This document shows, piece after piece, positions 10,600 through 21,729 of a stretch of 64,000 nucleotides of DNA. The notes under the pieces are model-generated. The model saw nothing but the letters and a program-made list of their open reading frames with translations, ran no database searches and was not told the DNA's origin. A program made the position numbers and the translations under genes. This DNA is from Moesziomyces globuligerus (taxonomy: Eukaryota; Basidiomycota; Ustilaginomycetes; Ustilaginales; Ustilaginaceae). Location of the stretch: contig JARVLF010000019.1 of the NCBI GenBank assembly GCA_030849465.1, positions 434,001-498,000 of the forward strand, read 5' to 3'. Positions within the stretch are counted from its first letter, which is position 1; each line of letters starts with the position of its first letter.

Positions 10600-12532
10600 T
10601 GGGGGGAGAGAGGGTGGTCGGGCCCGACGGTGGGTGTTGCGCTGCTGCACGGGAGCCTCTAGCGCGTGGAGTGGTGCAGTGCAGTGCCGTGCAGTGCGGC
10701 GTGGTTACGGAGCACTTTCGGAGGGTCCGATGAGGGAGAGAGCGGTCGACGGTCGGAAAGAGTCTCAAATGAGCCGGAACAGAGAGGCTGGCTACTCTGG
10801 GTGGGATTTTGTGAAATGCGCCGCCATGTGCGTCAGGCCGAGCCAGAGCTGAGCAAGCAAGCGAGCGAGCGTGAAATGGAAGCCTCGACGAGTGCGCTCT
10901 CGCCGCCTCGCGGCCTTGCAGCCACGCATGTGCTCAAATCGAAGCGCGGTTAGAGTGCAGACACTGCTCGTACGCTGCGTGTGTCTAATTTCCCGGGCGT
11001 GGTTCGGAAGAGCAGCATTCGCTCTCTCCTTGGCCCTTCTGGCTCAAGTACTGCCCCAGTAGCCGCGGGTGTCGGCAAGCTTCCGAAATCGCCCAAAAAA
11101 AGGGCATCAGCGCGCAGAGGACTGGGTTTAAAAAATAACCTAGCCACTGTCACTCTGCGTCCGTCGAGCTTCTCCCACATGCTTCTCTATAGGTTCGGGT
11201 AGACTTTGCTAGATGGCCGACGCCAATTCGAGGCCTCAGTTGAAACGAAACAACAAGAGCTCGATCGGGCATCAAGGCAATCGTCACGCGGCGGGGTGTT
11301 GACAGCGGCGACGAGGGGGATGCTGGCATCAAGTTGGCTTGGGGTGCGAGGCATGAGATCCTGTCCTTGTCTGCGTGCTCGGGCAGAGCTGGGTTGCATT
11401 TGAAACCGACGTTTCGCCACAATGCGAAGAAGACCCAGATGCGAAGCGATGTGGATCGATTGGCACCTCGCAGAGCAAAGCAAAGCAAACCAAGTTCGGC
11501 AGCGTTGCTGTAAAGGCTCGAGCGTCCAGCGCTGCAGGGCCATGTTCTGCCTGGAAATGCCATCGGCAGCTGCCGGAGCACGAGCTGGCTGGCTTGGGGG
11601 GCGTAGCGCTGCCAAGGGTGCAGCCTAAATTCTATGCTTGGCTTGGGTGCCCGCAATTCAACGCGCTTAATTTCAGTTGCGAACCGGATCCGTGGACTCT
11701 CTCGCTCGTTTTCCGCCGCTGTCCACCTCCAAAGCCGTGGCTTCGGAAGAACCGTGCTCGAGCATCGATCCACATCTTGATGTACAAATGACACATCTCA
11801 GCCTGCAGATTGGACATGCTGTCAAAGCCACCTAGAAGGAGGAGGAGATTTCGGACTGTGAGCTTCGGATTCGCCGCAAAACCCGACAAGCATAAAGCAA
11901 GGAGAGAGGGGGGCGCGCAGACGCCACCGATTTGATATTTTTTCCGCAAAGCCATGCGCGACAGCTGCAGGCACCACCACGCTTTGCTCACAGCTCCTCC
12001 TCCTCGCAGCCCGGCAGCCCGGCTGACGGTCGAACTCGCTCGTATGCGAGATGCATGGCGTCCAAAAAACGCGGTGACGAGCGGGGCTAGCTGAACGACC
12101 TGGCCTTTCGGAGCTTACGGCGGTCGGAAACGAGTCTTTGCAAGAATCCCGAAGCGCCAAGCAAGCCCCCGCGGGCGGTGTTCGGTCCCTGGAAAACCCG
12201 TCCATTCTGCAATACCTCGCCGAGCTTTCGAGGGTCATGGTTCGCCTGACAGGTGGGGAAGTAGTACTAGCTTGCGTGCCTGAGGGTGCGTCTGATGTTT
12301 CCGGTGGGTACCGCGATATCCGACCATGCTGGCCAGAAGCTGCCCTGACCAACGCCACCTGTACAGACGCATGATCATCTCTCCGGCATCACTCACGGTC
12401 AAACTGGATCCCTGCCAACCCGAGTTGAGCCTCGGCCAAACGCCACTCGCCCGCCGCCTGTCACATAAAGCACGCCTCCTGATTGGCTCGATAAACCTCG
12501 ATCAAATTCCCACCGCTCCAGAGATAAGAAAT

Positions 12533-12547
12533 CCCCCCCCCCCCCCC
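12533..12547. repeat. Poly-C run in a pyrimidine-rich block
   Basis: Fifteen consecutive cytosines, followed to about 12620 by C/T-rich sequence on the plus strand. It lies about 280 bases beyond the eEF3 stop. It could be a promoter-like tract for an unseen plus-strand transcript, but no gene follows before eEF3 is entered antisense. Confidence 0.7.
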
Positions 12548-12823
12548 TTCTCCCCCTCGTCTAACCCTTCCCGAGATCTTTATCCCCCCGACAAGCCACA
12601 TCGGCGAATTCCACATCCCCCAACCCCCCACCCGAGCCGGCAATTCTACATCATCCCGCATCCTTTCAACTCGGTCACATCGGCCAACTTCGCCTACGAC
12701 TACCGCACACATCATACGACCGAGACCACTGTTCTATTCTATAACGATCGTGCAAAACAAAGAAAATATAACGCCGAGCCCTAAGAAAGTGAAGCATTCG
12801 TGAAAGGACGTGCGACTCTTCTT

Positions 12824-15800
12824 TTACTCGTCGTCGGTATCCGGTTCACGCTCACCGCCGTAGGTGAGCCATCGGCTGAGACGCAGACGCCTCCTCTCCT
12901 CCTGCGCCTTCTTTTCGTTGCGCGTGAGCTTCTTCTTGCCCTTCTTGGCCTTGAACTTGGACATGTCCTGCTCCTGCTCGTTGTCCGAACCCGCCGGCGT
13001 AGGCGCCACCGACGAGACGGGCGTGCCGGCCTTGGACGTCAGTCGCGAAGCTGCCGTGCTGCCCGGCAGAGGCGTACCCGGAACCGAAGCACCGGGCGTC
13101 GACGCATTCTCCATCTCGTCCAGGAACGCTCCCTCGGCCAGCGCCGTCTTGGTGCGCGACATGATGCGGCCGTTGTCGACGTTCCAGATCTCGGGGCAGA
13201 GCGCACCGACAAACTCCATGTTGTGCGAGATGATCACCACCGCGCCCGCCCAGTCGCGGATCGCCGTCGCCAGTCCACCGAGCGCATCGCGGTCGAGGTA
13301 GTTGGTCGGCTCATCCAGCACCAGCACCTGCGGATTGTTCCACATGGCCGCCGCCAGCACCACCTTGACCTTCTGCCCGCCCGAGTAGCCGCCGACGGCG
13401 TGGTGCTGCGCGATCTCGCCCTGCAGTCCCACCGCCTCGAGGTGCTGCCGGATGAGCTTGACGCTGATCTCGCGCGAACCCGCTCCCTCGCGCGAGGCCT
13501 CAAAGTCGTCAAACTGCTGCACCAGCTTGCTGAAGCCGAGCTCGAGCAGACGCTCGCGCGGGATCCACGTGTTGTTGCGGTGCTCGTAACCCACCCACTT
13601 GATCTCGTACTGGTACGACTTCTTGAGCTTCTGACGTCCCACAATGTACTCGACCTTGCGCGACTCGCCCGTCTTGGACTTGATCGGCGTCTCCATCTGC
13701 GCCTTCTCCTCGGCCGTCATCTTCCTCGACGCCTTCTCGGTCATCTCCCTGTCGTGACCGTCCTGGTAGCGCCAGGCGATGTACTCGACCGCGCTCTTCT
13801 CGAGGTGCTGCTCCAGATGGTGGAAGGCGTGCTGCGCCATCATGGCGATACGCAGGTTCGGGTGCTTCTCCACCTTGCCCTGCTGCGGCACCGTCTCGCC
13901 CGTGAGCACCTTGATCAGCGTACTCTTGCCCGCGCCGTTGGGGCCGAGCACGCCGACGCGGCTCGAAAGGCTGATGGCGCACGAAGTGTCGTGCAGCGAC
14001 GGCTTGGACATGCCCGGATAGGTGAAGGTGCAGTTGGACATCTTAAGGATGGTGCGCGTGCTGGAGCGCACGCCCATGAGCGAGCCGGGCGGCGGGAAGG
14101 AGAACTTGACCGTGGTAGCGGCGAGCGAGTAGTAGGCCTTGGCCTCGGGCTTGGTGGCGACAAAGTCCGAGAGGTTGCCCTTGTAGTAGCGCAGCTTCTT
14201 CTTCTCGTAGTGGATGATGTCGGTGCAGATGTTGTCGAGGAAGCCCGAGTCGTGCGAGACGGTGACCACGGTGATCTGCGTGTTGGAGACGAGGAAGTTC
14301 TCGAGCCAGGCGATGGACTGCACGTCCAGATGGTTGGTCGGCTCGTCGAGCAGATACACGACGGCGTCCGAGAGCATGGCACGCGCCAGCTCGAGCTTCA
14401 TCTTCCAGCCGCCCGAGAGCGACGAGACGGGGTTCTGCTGCTTCTCGTCGTCGAAGCCCACCTCGCGCAGCTTCTCGGCGACCTGCTCGCGCGTCTTGCC
14501 CACAAGCTTCTTGTCGTTGGCGATAAAGTCGATGATGGGCGTCGAGCCGTCCTCGCCCTGCAGGCTGTGCTCGACCATGAGCGTACGCACCTCGTCCTGC
14601 GAGGGGTAGCCCTCGACCTTGCCGTCGCGCATGGCCTTGAGCAGCGTCGACTTGCCGCTACCGTTGGCGGCGACGATGCCGTAGCGGTGACCGCGGTAGA
14701 GCTTGAGCGTGGTGTGGTTGAGCAGCAGAAGACCACCGTAGGCGAGCGAGAACTCGGTGCGGCAGAGGCACTCGCCGGCCTCGTCGTCGTCCTCCTCCTC
14801 CGAGTTGCCGAAGCGAGCCTTGTCGAGCTCGATGTACGTCTTGCGCAGGTCGGCGGTGGCCGTCTTGGCGGCATCCTCGTCCTTGCAGACGCGGCGGAGG
14901 TAGGGGAGCACGTAGACGTCTTCCCAGGCGCTGGCGTGCAGGATGCGCTTGTTGGCCAGGCGGGCGATGGACTTGGAGAGGTACTCGAGACCGGTCATGG
15001 CGAACGCGTCGCTCTTGAGGTTGGCGTGCTCTTCGGGCACGTGAGGTTGGACGGCAGCGAGGATGGCATCGAGCGCGGCGGAGCACTGCTGGGCAAAGAC
15101 CTTCTTGGGGTCCTCGGTGGCGGCGCTGGCATCGACGGCAGCGGTAGCGGCGGTCAGCGTGTCGAGGGCGCTCTTTGCGTGCTCGCGGACCTCGGGGAAA
15201 CTGGCGCCCTTCTCGATGCGCTCGACACCGGGCGTGAGTTCGGGGAGGAACTTGGCGGCCTCGTGCGGGTCGCGGACGAGCTTGCAGAGGTTGTCGACGA
15301 CGACGACGGCCTGGCGCTGCACGTTCTGGCTACGCTCGTTGAGCGCACGGGCGAGGAGGGGTACCATGACGGCGAGCGCAGGGCCGGTGACTTCGGCGAC
15401 GAAGGTGGTGCCGGAGAGCTTCTTGATGCACTCGGGGACGGCGTCCGGCTGGGCCATGCAGCCGACGAGGTCGGGGATGAAGGGACGGATGTCCTTGTTG
15501 TCGAGGCAGGCCTCGCAGATCTTGATGGCGGTCTTGCGGGCCTGCTTGGAGATCTCGGACTTGGTCTCGTGCATGGCGCGGGTGAGGTAGGGGATGAGCT
15601 CGACGAGCTCGTCGCCGATCTGCTCGTTGGCGGTGGCGCTGAGGCGACCGAGGAGCTTGAGGGCGCCGACCTTGGCCTGCCACTTTGCGCTGCCGGAGCC
15701 AAGCACCTCGTAGAGGGTGGCGAGGAACTCGGGAGCGGCCTCCGGGGGCACGAGCGAGAGGAGCGAGCCAGCGGCGGTCTCGGCGGCCTGACGAACCACA

Positions 15801-16117
15801 TCGCCCTTGTCAGCGTAGAGCTCGAGGATGGCGGGGAGCGTATGGAGGAGCCATGGCTCTGCGCCGAGCGGGCTGGGCGCGTTCTTGCCGGCAGCCTTGA
15901 CAAAGATGGCGTCGAGACCGATGGCGGCGGCCTCACGCTCGTAGCCGCTCTTCTTGTTCTTGGAAGCCTGGACGAGGCTGTGGAGGATGCCCTCGGACTG
16001 GAGGACGCGGAGGCTGGTCTCGTTGACGTATTCGGCGAGCTGCTCGGCAGCGACGTAGCACTCCTCGGCGGAGGGGGCCTTGTAGAGGCCCTCGAGGGCC
16101 TTGGATGCACCGGACAT
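12824..16117 (-). CDS. TEF3: Translation elongation factor 3 (eEF3), ABC-F ATPase
   Basis: Single uninterrupted frame of 1097 residues from the ATG at 16115-16117 (context ..CACCACC before ATG). Residues about 1-330 form HEAT repeats. ABC domain 1 has Walker A ANGSGKST (about 484), signature LSGGW (about 563) and Walker B YLLDEPTNHLD. ABC domain 2 has GPNGAGKST (about 721), then an inserted chromodomain-like element (about 819-872, YEIKWVGYEHRNNTWIP), signature YSGGQKVKV and LVLDEPTNYLD (about 908-942). The C-terminus is lysine-rich (KAKKGKKKLTRNEKK), the ribosome-binding tail of the family. eEF3 is the fungal ATPase that removes E-site tRNA during elongation. All catalytic motifs are intact and the length is normal. 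The strong codon bias creates a 1129-codon open frame on the opposite strand, judged a shadow. Confidence 0.97.
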   Translation of the reverse strand: MSGASKALEGLYKAPSAEECYVAAEQLAEYVNETSLRVLQSEGILHSLVQASKNKKSGYEREAAAIGLDAIFVKAAGKNAPSPLGAEPWLLHTLPAILELYADKGDVVRQAAETAAGSLLSLVPPEAAPEFLATLYEVLGSGSAKWQAKVGALKLLGRLSATANEQIGDELVELIPYLTRAMHETKSEISKQARKTAIKICEACLDNKDIRPFIPDLVGCMAQPDAVPECIKKLSGTTFVAEVTGPALAVMVPLLARALNERSQNVQRQAVVVVDNLCKLVRDPHEAAKFLPELTPGVERIEKGASFPEVREHAKSALDTLTAATAAVDASAATEDPKKVFAQQCSAALDAILAAVQPHVPEEHANLKSDAFAMTGLEYLSKSIARLANKRILHASAWEDVYVLPYLRRVCKDEDAAKTATADLRKTYIELDKARFGNSEEEDDDEAGECLCRTEFSLAYGGLLLLNHTTLKLYRGHRYGIVAANGSGKSTLLKAMRDGKVEGYPSQDEVRTLMVEHSLQGEDGSTPIIDFIANDKKLVGKTREQVAEKLREVGFDDEKQQNPVSSLSGGWKMKLELARAMLSDAVVYLLDEPTNHLDVQSIAWLENFLVSNTQITVVTVSHDSGFLDNICTDIIHYEKKKLRYYKGNLSDFVATKPEAKAYYSLAATTVKFSFPPPGSLMGVRSSTRTILKMSNCTFTYPGMSKPSLHDTSCAISLSSRVGVLGPNGAGKSTLIKVLTGETVPQQGKVEKHPNLRIAMMAQHAFHHLEQHLEKSAVEYIAWRYQDGHDREMTEKASRKMTAEEKAQMETPIKSKTGESRKVEYIVGRQKLKKSYQYEIKWVGYEHRNNTWIPRERLLELGFSKLVQQFDDFEASREGAGSREISVKLIRQHLEAVGLQGEIAQHHAVGGYSGGQKVKVVLAAAMWNNPQVLVLDEPTNYLDRDALGGLATAIRDWAGAVVIISHNMEFVGALCPEIWNVDNGRIMSRTKTALAEGAFLDEMENASTPGASVPGTPLPGSTAASRLTSKAGTPVSSVAPTPAGSDNEQEQDMSKFKAKKGKKKLTRNEKKAQEERRRLRLSRWLTYGGEREPDTDDE

Positions 16118-17346
16118 GGTGGTGTGTGTGGTGTTTTGGAGAGAGACTTTTCAAGGCGGGTATCGAAGCGCAGTGCGGTCAAGCCTTGAAGGAAAAGAGA
16201 TGTCGGCGAGCGAGGCCTAGGGATCGAGCAGAAGGAAGAGCGGTGGTGTAGAGACGCAGAAGACGAGACGAGAAGACGAAACGGAAGCTGGGCGCAGTGA
16301 CAGATCCAGAAGGCCGTCTAGGAAGGGTGAGGAGGAAGGAACACCCGGGTGATCAGTGTCGACGCTGGTTGCAGACACAGGTCGGGATGGAGGGCGGGAA
16401 GATAGGATCGAGCGAGACGGCTCTGCCTGTAACTGAGCGACGAGCAGCTGGTCCGACCGACCTCCAAGCCAACGAGGGCCGAAGCGTTTGAAATCTGCCC
16501 TTTTGCTTGACAGGCACCATCCCTCTCTCCAACACACGTCCACCGACACGGCGCACAACATAGCACACCGCACACCGCACACCGCACACAGGGCAGGCGC
16601 TTGGCAACGTGCATGCGCCCTGGAAGAGCCGCTCCTCTCTGGCATCACTTGTGACTGCCGCTTCGCAGCAAGAAATTTTTGAAGCGGCAGGAAATTTTGC
16701 GAAAATCGCCAGGGTCAAAAGTCAGGGCTGAACTTCTTCCAAAAAGCGACGCGGCTCAGCTCTGCTTTGCGCGCTGCAGCGCCACGTTGGCCACAGGTTC
16801 GCCCCTTGCCCTCGCTGCCCTCGCTCTCTTGGAGCCCTGGGCGGCCGAGTTCCGAGCTCGCAAAGATCTGCAGGGTCTTGGCTCTTGATCGGAGTCCCGA
16901 TGCAAGTCGATGGGATCGGCACGCGACGCGACTTAGCCTCCACCACACTCCGGAAGCCGTTCTGGCCGGGCGAAAGTGTTGCTCTCGGCGCTCTTGGGCA
17001 GCAGCCGAGTGTGCAGTAAGTTAATCGAATCGTATGCGCCCTCCTCCTCGTCCGCCCCTCGCTTCCATCTGGACCAAATCCGAACGGCAACGGCACGCTA
17101 AGCTCACATCGACGCTCGTTTACGCTCCGCCACCAACCTTGCCCCACTCTCCTCCGGCACACGGACATTCCCCTCGTCCACGGCACTCGCACGCACACGC
17201 CGAGTAACATCTCTCCCACAACTGGATCCGCCATGCTTCCTGTTCTTACTCCGCCGTGATGGGTGCAACTAGCCGTATAGCTTCTGCACACATCTCCACA
17301 TCCCCATCACGAGCAGTTCCGAACCTCGACTGGCTTGACCGACGCC
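16118..17346. other. Divergent promoter region of eEF3 and SFI1
   Basis: About 1.2 kb with no gene. A heptamer repeat (CACACCG, four units with a variant end) sits at 16564-16590. Two AAATTT-core motifs (GAAATTTTT at 16672-16680 and GAAATTTT at 16691-16698) lie 10 bases apart, recalling the RRPE element of ribosome-biogenesis and translation genes; assigning them to eEF3 is inference. Confidence 0.5.
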
Positions 17347-20300
17347 ATGGATCCGGTTCGCTCAACATATAGGGCCGGTCGCACGGAAGCTGGCGAGCGA
17401 GGAGGCCCCGTCTTTTCCCGTCCGCGATCTTCGCCCACAGCTTCAGCCTCTGCAAGTCCATCCTCGGCGCTGGAAGAGCTGCGTCGCAATCTGCACCAAG
17501 GTCATGCGCGTGAAGCCATGCACCGGCCCTACTACCCCTCGCCACTCTCACAGTCGCCTCTGCAAGCGTCTCTCTCCTCCACCTCCCACACCGCAGCGTC
17601 GGTCGCCAGTTCCTCCCGGACGGCCACCTCTACGGCCACCTCGCATCCGTCCAGCTCGTCTCGCTTCTCCATCAACCAGGCTTTCCAGTCCTTGACCCAC
17701 GACGATGTCCACTTCTTCGACCGCCTCGTCTCCACCCTCCCTCCGCACGCCGCCGACTTCTCCCAGCTAAAACACGCCTACACCCGCCTCGTGGCGCCGG
17801 AACTGGAGCGCAGGAATCGCGAGTCACCCGACGCGCAGCATCACGATTGGGATACGCATCTCTGGTCCATCCTCCTCAACCTCGTCAAGGTCAGAGGCGA
17901 CGACTGGCGCCAGCGCTGGGATTCGGTCCGACTCGCCTTTGGCCTCGATCCACACAGCGGCGATGAGTCAGATCACAGCATCTCCTCGCAGGCTACGCAG
18001 ACCAGTGCATCTAGCACATCTGCCATGGACGAGAGTCAGTCCCATGATCATGCTCACTGGCGCCATTTCGATCACGTCTCGGCGCGTCAAGCCCACGCTG
18101 TATACGACGATCATCAGGAGACCACTCCACGCCAACAACGGACGAGACCTCTCGCTGGAACCCGCTCTAGCAGCCCTTCACGCTCGAGCAGCCCGTCTCC
18201 TTCCCCGAGACGGCCTCACGTTGCGTCTCTTGAACACGAGCAGTATCGAGATGAGCAAGCACATCAGAAAAGATCGCAGCTCGACGACTCCATCTCGGCA
18301 ATTCAGGCCCGTCTCAACACTCTCCTCGACCCGGAACCGCCGCTGGACGAGGACGACCACGCAGACACCTCCGACTCGAGCCTCTCCGTTGCTCTGCAGC
18401 CATCAGCGCCTCGCCTACCGCACGACGCCAAGCGCCGCTTCGACGAGCTGGTGCGCTTCTCCCAGCTCGAGCGTGCGCAATTGCGGCAGTCGCGATCAGG
18501 CCAACGACAGCGCGAGCAAGACGAGAAGCAGGCAGCCGACGAGAGCTTTGCGGATCTATGGCATCGACGACGCCTCCTCCGAGTGTCTCTGGCTTGGTGG
18601 GCGGCTCTCGCGCAGCAACAGGCCGACAGATGCCAGAATGCTGCCGCTGCATCTTCGCGTGTCCGCCTGACCACAGCTTGGGAGCGGTGGCGCGCTCAAG
18701 TGCACCAGGATCTCGAGGCTCGGCGTGTCGGACGCAAGACGGATCGGGTTCGCTGTATGCTTACTGCCTTCCGCCGCTGGAAGCGCGCCACGCAGACCGC
18801 CGCCGAGCGTAGGCAAGAGCTGCGCAAGGACTCGATGCGCACCGCCTACTACACCACCTCGAAGGGTGTGCGGAGGCGCGTCTTGACGCACGCCTTCCAG
18901 GCGTGGCGCCAACGCCGGATGGTCAGTCTCGCCGACCGCGTACGCACGCGTCATCTCCAGGCGGGCGCCCTGGCGCTCTGGCAGATGCGCGCGTTGCATG
19001 CCCAGCAGCTCCGCACGCGCGAGCGTGCTGCCACGGCCAAGCGCAACGCCGCGCTGCTCACGCAGGCATGGAGCACGTGGTCGGATCGCTTTGAGCTCGG
19101 CAGCGCCGTGGCCGAATTCCAGCACCACCACCACCGCATCCTCCTCCTCGAGACGCTGCACGACTGGCGCCACAAGGCCATGCTCTCCCGCCTCGCAGAG
19201 GCGTTTGCCCAGCGCCGCCGCAAACTCGCCGCGCTCGACGCCTGGAAGATGGCGCTGGAGCAGCGGTATGTTCGGGCAAAGGGTCAGGCGTTGGCTGCAC
19301 GATGGCACTTGCGCCGCACCAAGCAGAGCGCTCTCGCGGTCTGGAAGCGTCGCATGCAGACGATCGCGAGCATGCAGGTGCAGGCGGACGAGGTGTGTGT
19401 CGCAAAGCGGTGGCAGAGCGTGGGCGAGATCGTGCGGCGGTGGCAGCTGCAGACGCGGGCGGCGGTCGTCGAGCGCGCACGAGAGGTCGAGAACCTGCAG
19501 AGCGCGTTCCGGCACTGGAAGCAGCGCCACCGTGCTCTGGTGGACAGCTTGCGGCAGCGCGAGTCGACGCTCGTGCACAGCCGCCGGCAACAGACGTTGG
19601 CCGTGACGCTGCAACGGTGGCGAGAGCTCGCGCGGCGGATTCGAGAGAGCGAGGCGCACGCTGCTGCGCGCAGAGACGAGCGTGTCTGCAGCGACGTCTT
19701 TGTCGCCTGGCGGAGCAGGCAGCTGCAGCAGCGCGTGCGCGGCGAGAAAGCGGCAGCCGTGTCCGAGCTATCTGTCCTGCGGTCTGGCTTGCAGCACTGG
19801 CGCGAGCGTCTGCTCGGGCGGCGTGCCGAGAGCAAAGCAGCGGGCCAGCAGCGGCGATTGGTGCAGCAGACATTTGCGATCTGGCGCACGCGCGCCGCAA
19901 GACGTCTTAGGCTGGGCGAGTTGCTGGAGCACTCGTCTGCAAGGACCGAGCGGAGGCTGCTGCAGACGTATCTGGGCGCGTGGGTGGCGCGCACGATCGA
20001 GGTGCGCAGCCGCGCGTTGGAGGTGCACGAGGCGCGCGAGCGGAGACTCGTCAAGGCGGCGTTCTGCGCCTGGATCGATGCGTGTCTGCGCCACGACGAC
20101 CTGCTCGCGCTCATGAACAGCTATCTGGACGTCAAGCGCGACGACCGTCGCCAACGCGCGTTTCAGCGCTGGAAGTCCAGCGCGCTCGCGCACCGGCGTC
20201 GGCGCGAGGCGGCCGAAACGCTCGAAACCACAGTGCGCCACACGAGGTTGAGCGCCGCGATGGGCGTGTGGAGGGATAGGGTGCAGGAGAGGCGGTTGGC

Positions 20301-20991
20301 GGGAGAGGAGTATGCGATGCTGGTGCTCAGGCAGCAGCTCTCGCTTACCTGGGCAGTGCGCATGTGGAGCGCAAAGACGTCAGCGCTTCCCGCGGTCAGG
20401 ATGCGCAATACCAACCTCAAGCACGCAGCACTGCGTGCGTGGAGGCACAGATTGCCCGAGGCTCGCGCGCGCAACGAGGCCGAGAGCTGGAGCAGGCTTG
20501 TGGTGCTGCGCAAGACGTGGCAGAGGTGGAAGGAGCGCGTGACGTGGGGTCGACAGCTACGGGCCGCGCACCGTTTCGGCGCAGGAAGCATCAGCGTAGA
20601 CCGACTTCGATCCCTCTCGGCCGCAGCAGCAAACCGACCTCCCTCGTCCCACAGAGGCTCCTCCTCCCCCGTTCCCCCTCTCACCCCTACGCCAACCTCC
20701 AGGTCAAGGTCGAGATACACCATGGCATCACTGCCGAACAGGCGCGTGAGGGTGGACGAGGGTGGGTCGGCTGCAACGCGCACGACGGCCAGCGCCCACA
20801 GCACCTCTGACGCTCGTGCCGACGCCTCTTCGTCCTCATCCGTCTCCCCCACCCCGCATCCCGGCCGGGGCAAAGCAGAGGCGAACGCGAGGATCAAGAG
20901 GTCCGCCAAATACGACCATCCCGCCGCGAGCGTATGCTCAGAGCGCCTCGAGCCAAAGACGAGCGCAGGCACGAGGGAAAATGCAAGGTAG
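17347..20991 (+). CDS. SFI1: Sfi1-type spindle pole body / centrin-binding protein
   Basis: Begins at ATG 17347-17349 and encodes about 1214 residues. After a Ser/Ala-rich head, residues about 110-200 form a conserved helical N-terminal region (LTHDDVHFFDRLV...HTRLV-like). From about residue 400 to 1070 there are some twenty degenerate repeats with spaced Trp/Phe and Leu, such as FRRWKRA, FQAWRQRR, LALWQMRA and LHDWRHKA, each about 30-35 residues apart: the Sfi1 repeat that forms one long helix and binds centrin (Cdc31). The tail is Ser/Pro/Arg-rich and disordered. In yeasts Sfi1 with centrin forms the half-bridge of the spindle pole body and licenses its duplication. Composition and repeat length match the family well; I see no intron and no frameshift. 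Confidence 0.85.
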   Translation: MDPVRSTYRAGRTEAGERGGPVFSRPRSSPTASASASPSSALEELRRNLHQGHAREAMHRPYYPSPLSQSPLQASLSSTSHTAASVASSSRTATSTATSHPSSSSRFSINQAFQSLTHDDVHFFDRLVSTLPPHAADFSQLKHAYTRLVAPELERRNRESPDAQHHDWDTHLWSILLNLVKVRGDDWRQRWDSVRLAFGLDPHSGDESDHSISSQATQTSASSTSAMDESQSHDHAHWRHFDHVSARQAHAVYDDHQETTPRQQRTRPLAGTRSSSPSRSSSPSPSPRRPHVASLEHEQYRDEQAHQKRSQLDDSISAIQARLNTLLDPEPPLDEDDHADTSDSSLSVALQPSAPRLPHDAKRRFDELVRFSQLERAQLRQSRSGQRQREQDEKQAADESFADLWHRRRLLRVSLAWWAALAQQQADRCQNAAAASSRVRLTTAWERWRAQVHQDLEARRVGRKTDRVRCMLTAFRRWKRATQTAAERRQELRKDSMRTAYYTTSKGVRRRVLTHAFQAWRQRRMVSLADRVRTRHLQAGALALWQMRALHAQQLRTRERAATAKRNAALLTQAWSTWSDRFELGSAVAEFQHHHHRILLLETLHDWRHKAMLSRLAEAFAQRRRKLAALDAWKMALEQRYVRAKGQALAARWHLRRTKQSALAVWKRRMQTIASMQVQADEVCVAKRWQSVGEIVRRWQLQTRAAVVERAREVENLQSAFRHWKQRHRALVDSLRQRESTLVHSRRQQTLAVTLQRWRELARRIRESEAHAAARRDERVCSDVFVAWRSRQLQQRVRGEKAAAVSELSVLRSGLQHWRERLLGRRAESKAAGQQRRLVQQTFAIWRTRAARRLRLGELLEHSSARTERRLLQTYLGAWVARTIEVRSRALEVHEARERRLVKAAFCAWIDACLRHDDLLALMNSYLDVKRDDRRQRAFQRWKSSALAHRRRREAAETLETTVRHTRLSAAMGVWRDRVQERRLAGEEYAMLVLRQQLSLTWAVRMWSAKTSALPAVRMRNTNLKHAALRAWRHRLPEARARNEAESWSRLVVLRKTWQRWKERVTWGRQLRAAHRFGAGSISVDRLRSLSAAAANRPPSSHRGSSSPVPPLTPTPTSRSRSRYTMASLPNRRVRVDEGGSAATRTTASAHSTSDARADASSSSSVSPTPHPGRGKAEANARIKRSAKYDHPAASVCSERLEPKTSAGTRENAR

Positions 20992-21729
20992 AAACCCTAG
21001 ACACTCTGGAATACCAATTAGATACCATCCGCAAACCTCCGTTGCCCAGGACAAAGCCGGGAGGCGTGCGAGGTTGTGGCGAGGTGGGCGTGAGGGCCAA
21101 GGACGATGAGCACGACGCCGGGGATCTCGCTTCAGAGCCCATGCAGGTAAGAGCAAGGGCAGAGTGCAAAGAACATGCAATCGATACCGCCGAGTGCACC
21201 TGCAATGTGGTCGAGGCAAGAGCGGAGACGGTGCACGAGCGTCGGAGCGACGCAGCAAGAGAGGTGAACGAGGCTGAGCAATGAGACTGCTCCAACCTCC
21301 GGGACTGCGGGAGTAACAGGTGGCATGCTTGCAGGGATAGCATGCACATGTTCGCGAGGTCAGGCTGAGACCTCGGCGCAGAGAAGCCACTTTGCACGGG
21401 GGCCGAGAGTCGAGCCGCCGTGCAGGCTGCACTCGCAGTCGCATCGACGAGCCTACAGGTGCCCACGAGCTGTCAAGCCGGGACGACATGTCGAGTTGTG
21501 CCATACAGAGCGGCAAGATGTCGACGCGCGCGCCAAGCACAATGGTCCTCTCTCATCTCTCAACGTGGAAAACGCCACGAGGGCAGACTCACGGCACGAG
21601 GTGGGCTTGGCTTCCCCAAGACCTGCTTTGCGAGGGTTGAAAGCAGCGCAACAGCAATGCTTCGATTGCAGCATCGCAACGCACAATGGGTTGTATTGGC
21701 TGGTCGAGCTAGGAGTGGCGAGGGTCGAG
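20992..21729. other. Convergent intergenic region SFI1/KPP4
   Basis: 738 bases between two 3' ends. No gene or strong structure was seen; both 3' UTRs must lie here. Confidence 0.6.

Larger units (their letters stand above)
10021..12823. other. Gene-free region between NIT2 and eEF3
   Basis: About 2.8 kb with no convincing gene. It probably holds the long NIT2 promoter and leader and the eEF3 3' UTR. Contents: a consensus splice donor on the minus strand (10345-10350), a (GA)n microsatellite (10577-10599), and a pyrimidine-rich block including 15 cytosines (12533-12547). Minus-strand frames at 11150-11794 and 11822-12358 lack recognisable domains and natural composition and were not called. 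Confidence 0.6.

Noticed and set aside
11150..12358. Minus-strand frames of 214 and 178 codons
   Set aside because: No domain, no good start, Arg/Ser/Cys-rich composition of random GC-rich DNA.
12800..16189. 1129-codon open frame on the plus strand opposite eEF3
   Set aside because: It mirrors eEF3 almost end to end, has no ATG start, is Leu/Val/Asp/Gly/Arg-rich without domains, and arises from the strong third-position G/C bias of eEF3.
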